NCBI GenBank assembly: GCA_963814985.1
Contig: CAWFFV010000052.1
Location: forward strand, 1 to 9,485
DNA from: CAWFFV01 sp963814985
Lineage (GTDB): Bacteria; Chloroflexota; Ktedonobacteria; Ktedonobacterales; Ktedonobacteraceae
Length of the DNA stretch: 9,485 bases
Reading direction: 5' to 3'
Below the pieces are notes generated by a model. It did not search any database. It was not told the DNA's origin and saw nothing but the letters and a program-made list of their open reading frames with translations. The position numbers and the translations under genes were made by a program. Shown one piece after another: positions 8,101-9,485 of the stretch; the first letter of the stretch is position 1, and each line of letters starts with the position of its first letter.

Positions 8101-8583
8101 ACGCTCATTACCTACTGCAATCTGTAGTTTACCTGCCATTTCCATAACGTCATGATGAGCATATAGATTATTGAGCAGGTAGTTACAAAAACCCGATCCG
8201 GCAAAGACGCCTACCAGACCCTTGACGGTTTCTGGGGCATAGGCAGCACTTTCCAGAGCTTCCCAGGCACATTCTAGAAAGAGGCGGTGTTGCGGGTCCA
8301 TAATCTCAGCCTCACGCGGCATAAAACCAAAGAAAGAGGCATCAAAGCGATCAAGGTCTTCGATAACGGTGCCAGCTCTGACATAATTGGGATCTCGCAA
8401 CAAAGAGGCATCAACACCAGCCTGTAACAATTCTTCATCGGAAAAGAAGCGGATTGACTTTACCCCTGAAGCAATATTTTGCCAAAACCTATCGACATCG
8501 CGAGCACCTGGGAAACGACCTGACATACCAATAATCGCGACCGCAGTCCCATAGGAAGATTTTTCAGAAGATATAGTAGCCAT
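4786..8583 (-). CDS. Type I PKS module 1: ketosynthase, malonyl acyltransferase and start of ketoreductase (last ~120 residues out of frame)
   Basis: KS, residues about 14-437: DPQHRLFLE, active-site Cys185 in VQTFCSTSLVAVH, His321 in EAHGTAT and His361 in NIGHLDRASG. The catalytic triad is complete, so this domain should perform decarboxylative condensation. A KS-AT linker follows. AT, residues about 540-870: FAGVGEHYVGMG, nucleophile Ser658 in GYSLG, and HAFHS at 754-758, the signature of malonyl-CoA choice. The post-AT linker ends LPTYPFERQRYW (905-915). The KR structural half starts at DWFYEPCW (943-950) with no dehydratase in between. The genuine frame ends at Val1143 (codon 5157-5155). 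The residues from 5154 down to 4786 (GSARACNYYTHR onward) are an out-of-frame artefact, because the KR continues in the frame entered at 5153. The start is fixed by the ribosome binding site 9 bases upstream and by the short lead before AIIGMSGRFPG. No N-terminal coiled-coil docking helix is present. Confidence 0.92.
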   Translation of the reverse strand: MATISSEKSSYGTAVAIIGMSGRFPGARDVDRFWQNIASGVKSIRFFSDEELLQAGVDASLLRDPNYVRAGTVIEDLDRFDASFFGFMPREAEIMDPQHRLFLECAWEALESAAYAPETVKGLVGVFAGSGFCNYLLNNLYAHHDVMEMAGKLQIAVGNERDSLASTVSYKLNLKGPSVAVQTFCSTSLVAVHLAYQSLLNYECDIALAGGVAITIPQVTGYHYENGGIVSPDGECRTFDANAQGSVMGNGVGVVALKRFDEALEDGDHIYAVIRGSATNNDGSVRAGYTAPGLDGQTEVIAEAISNAGVPIETLNYIEAHGTATQLGDAVELAAMIKAFRMSTEKKQFCAIGSVKPNIGHLDRASGVTGLIKTSMALYHRLMPPSLNFERASTDLDLENSPFYVNTKVADWHTNETPRRAGVSSFGLGGTNAHVVLEEAPAAAPVLPSNRPQQLLLLSARADSSLKMAADNLAAHLKRSPHLNLADVAYTLQVGRSAFNHRQIIVCNDMADAIEQLEKPDAQRAFTAYQTYRDRPLAWMFAGVGEHYVGMGHDLYEHEAVFRQTIDRCCELALAQGWLQRDLRELLYSQLSSSSQQVPSSDLDLRAMLGRNGSALSQQQEQLNRTDYAQPAVFIVEYAMAQLLLSWGVRPQAMIGYSLGEYVAACVAEVLSLQDALHLVCRRAQLIASLPEGGMLAVALSEHEVQPWLGEQIDLAIINGDRQCVLAGPVEALEKLEARLQAAEIVYRRLETTHAFHSRMLREGQAALDKLVGTMKLQEPQIPYISNVTGDWISEQEIKDPHYWSRHMCEPVRFAQGIERVWQQAEPVLMELGMGQTLGSFVKQTIVPKQESPEVVVVPTLHARYEHKQDVSYALAGLGKLWLAGVPMQWSMLWDQERRQRVPLPTYPFERQRYWIDAPVGQHNQQNPLSSSRELTKKADPGDWFYEPCWQEVALSSKQQASATKEGIWVLLQDGLGLTDQLTQELRSQGAQVVCVQRGERFARQGESYQLRVGERADYVELCRHLQATGRWPRRIVHSWSLQEKKRTGRLTAEEVASSQQEGIYSLLWLVQALEEVQPGESVELVVLINGVQEVGEHAATRPEQAPLIAACTVVGQEHLNITCRCLDLSLVAEQVNEQLVKVGSARACNYYTHRTDCGLSWREALYSGVCSQAPGTRRGYANKVEERGSLPHHRRTGGGGTGAGAIPDESLSGPTGVSRAHLVTQATGVGTLEGAIWGRGCNKPEAQTAGGARGTGNEGTGADW
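5834..6972 (-). repeat. Direct repeat copy A: AT domain plus post-AT linker of module 1
   Basis: This tract matches 1150-2288 base for base at a fixed offset of 4684. I checked the offset at both ends and at two points between, and saw no net insertion or deletion. In two 60-base blocks aligned by eye there were 6 and 8 mismatches, so identity is near nine in ten. The match starts just before MFAGVGEH and ends at RQRYWI. The sequence outside it on both sides is clearly different from module 2. It is coding sequence, not a mobile element. Confidence 0.8.
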
Positions 8584-8591
8584 AAATGCAT

Positions 8592-8599
8592 ATCACCTT
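8592..8599 (-). promoter_or_regulatory. Ribosome binding site of the downstream PKS gene, overlapping the upstream stop codon
   Basis: On the minus strand the junction reads TAAAGGTGATATGCATTTATG. The AAGGTGAT element is close to the complement of the 16S rRNA 3' end, and its GGTGA core sits 9 bases before the ATG at 8583-8581. It overlaps the TAA stop of the upstream gene. This supports the 8583 start and suggests translational coupling of the two PKS subunits within one operon. The ATG at 8591-8589 is out of frame with the PKS and too close to the site, so I did not use it. Confidence 0.75.
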
Positions 8600-9485
8600 T
8601 ATTTCGATCTAATTGTTCTGGCTTCACGCATACGCAGCTTTAAGTTTTCTCGGCGCTTCTCGCCTCGATCAAGTCTTTCCTCAATTGCGTTTGTCGTTTT
8701 GTTCTCTTCCAAGAACTGAACCATAGCATTGACAGAAGGAGCTTCATAAAGAGCATAGGCCGGGATAGTTTCAATAGCAAGTTCTTGCCGCAAACGAACC
8801 AGAAGATCAATGCCGATGAGCGAATTGCCTCCCAGCTCAAAGAAATTATCGTTGATGCCGATCTGCGTTACCCCCAGTACCTCTTCCCAAACAGCGGTCA
8901 CCTTCCGCTCCATCTCGCTCCTGGGTGCCACATACGAACTGCCAAGTGCTGGTCGGGCATGAGCAGGGCGAGCCTGGGTACTCTGTTTCGCTTTCTGTAG
9001 CATCGTAGCAGCAGTAAATGATGTACTCAGCTCCATAATGCGGCAGAAATCTTGAGTGGATACAACTATATGCGGTTGTCGGTAGGCCAGGATACGTTGT
9101 AAGGCCTGCGCTCCTTCTACAAAGGAGATACCAAAACGCTGGCGATGCTGTTTAAAGAAGGCCTGTGCTTCTGGATCATAGCCACTTAAACCCTGTTGCC
9201 AGGCATTCCATTGCCATTCACCCCAATTGATGGAGATGGTCATACCATGTCGCTCATGGTTGCGCTGAGCATAAGCATCAAGGAATGCATTGGCCGCACG
9301 GTAATCGACCTGACCGGGACCCCCACCAGTCGCAGAAGTAATCGACGAGAAGAGAACCAGAAAGTCGAGTGAGAGATGTGTAATACACGTTCCAACACCA
9401 TCGTACCTGCGATTTTTGGGTTCATTACGCTGACCGAACTCTCAACCGTTTTCAGTTGTATGAGACCAAGACCCGGAACTCCTGC
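8599..9485 (-). CDS. Type I PKS, C-terminal end: partial KR, ACP and charged C-terminal tail (5' end outside window, one frameshift)
   Basis: This is the last part of an upstream modular PKS subunit. The first visible residues (AAGVPGLGLIQLKT) and the following VMNPKIAGTMVLERVL belong to a ketoreductase of the SDR family. The frame then breaks near 9362-9380 and continues one frame over as LDFLVLFSSITSATGG and VDYRAANAFLDAY. That supplies the catalytic Ser (FSS) and the YxxxN motif, with the Tyr codon at 9303-9301. SINWGEW and VVSTQDF end the KR. An ACP follows, with DNFFELGGNSL and its phosphopantetheine Ser codon at 8823-8821. The protein ends in about 35 charged residues (ERLDRGEKRRENLKLRM), which could be a docking helix. 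The stop TAA is at 8601-8599. From 9243 down the frame is clean. The KR should reduce the beta-keto intermediate held on this ACP before transfer to the next subunit. That pathway role is inferred from gene order. Confidence 0.88.

Larger units (their letters stand above)
1..8583 (-). other. Reconstructed bimodular type I PKS gene (KS-AT-KR-ACP-KS-AT-KR...), interrupted by eight single-base indels
   Basis: This entry joins the open-frame pieces listed separately into the gene they appear to come from. Starting at ATG 8583, module 1 has KS (8550-7270), AT (6966-5835), KR (5770-4250) and ACP (4154-3950). Module 2 has KS (3854-2580), AT (2282-1151) and the first part of a KR running off the window at position 1. 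Frame changes are needed near 5153-5154 (extra G), 4679-4680 (missing base), 4299-4301 (extra G), 4260-4264 (extra base), 4219-4221 (missing A), 3729-3731 (missing G), 3473-3474 (missing G) and 2798-2801 (missing G). The bases refer to the coding strand. Each correction restores family sequence across the join, for example GHLDRAAGASGLIKT at 2800 and GVDQSTLQQPNYVKAR at 3730. The corrected product exceeds 2,850 residues. Whether the indels exist in the organism cannot be told from the sequence. Confidence 0.8.

Overview
The whole window is one strand of a modular type I polyketide synthase (PKS) locus, read on the minus strand from position 9485 down to 1. I see no credible gene on the plus strand, no RNA gene, no insertion sequence, no CRISPR array and no terminator. 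Base composition is near even by eye. The carrier proteins are NRPS-like (GGNSL), and the ketosynthases and acyltransferases resemble those of bacterial hybrid PKS/NRPS clusters (Ktedonobacteria/Chloroflexota, myxobacteria, cyanobacteria). I lean to a Ktedonobacteria-like host, with low confidence, because this rests on remembered family resemblance and not on a search.

Layout in the direction of transcription. (i) 9485-8599: the 3' end of an upstream PKS gene, with a ketoreductase (KR) C-terminal half, a carrier protein (ACP) and a charged helical tail. (ii) A 15-base gap whose ribosome binding site overlaps the upstream stop. (iii) 8583 to beyond position 1: a second PKS gene with module 1 = KS-AT-KR-ACP and module 2 = KS-AT-KR(partial). 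No dehydratase, enoylreductase or thioesterase lies in the window. Both ATs carry the HAFH motif expected for malonyl-CoA. The visible modules should therefore each add a malonyl-derived unit and reduce the beta-keto group to a hydroxyl, if the KRs are active.

The second gene is not one open frame as given. I count eight single-base indels between 2798 and 5154, and a ninth near 9370 in the upstream gene. After each one the homologous protein sequence continues in another frame, and most sit in short G/C or A runs. The flanks 1-2798 and 5155-8583 are fully open. The simplest reading is a poorly polished stretch of assembly over one intact gene. Recent inactivation is the alternative.

The clearest biological signal is a long direct repeat. 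The two AT domains plus their post-AT linkers (about 1150-2288 and 5834-6972) match at a constant offset of 4684 with no net indel, while the sequence on both sides diverges abruptly. This looks like natural AT-domain exchange or gene conversion between adjacent modules. The eight clustered indels lie exactly between the two copies. I did not find a new kind of system here.
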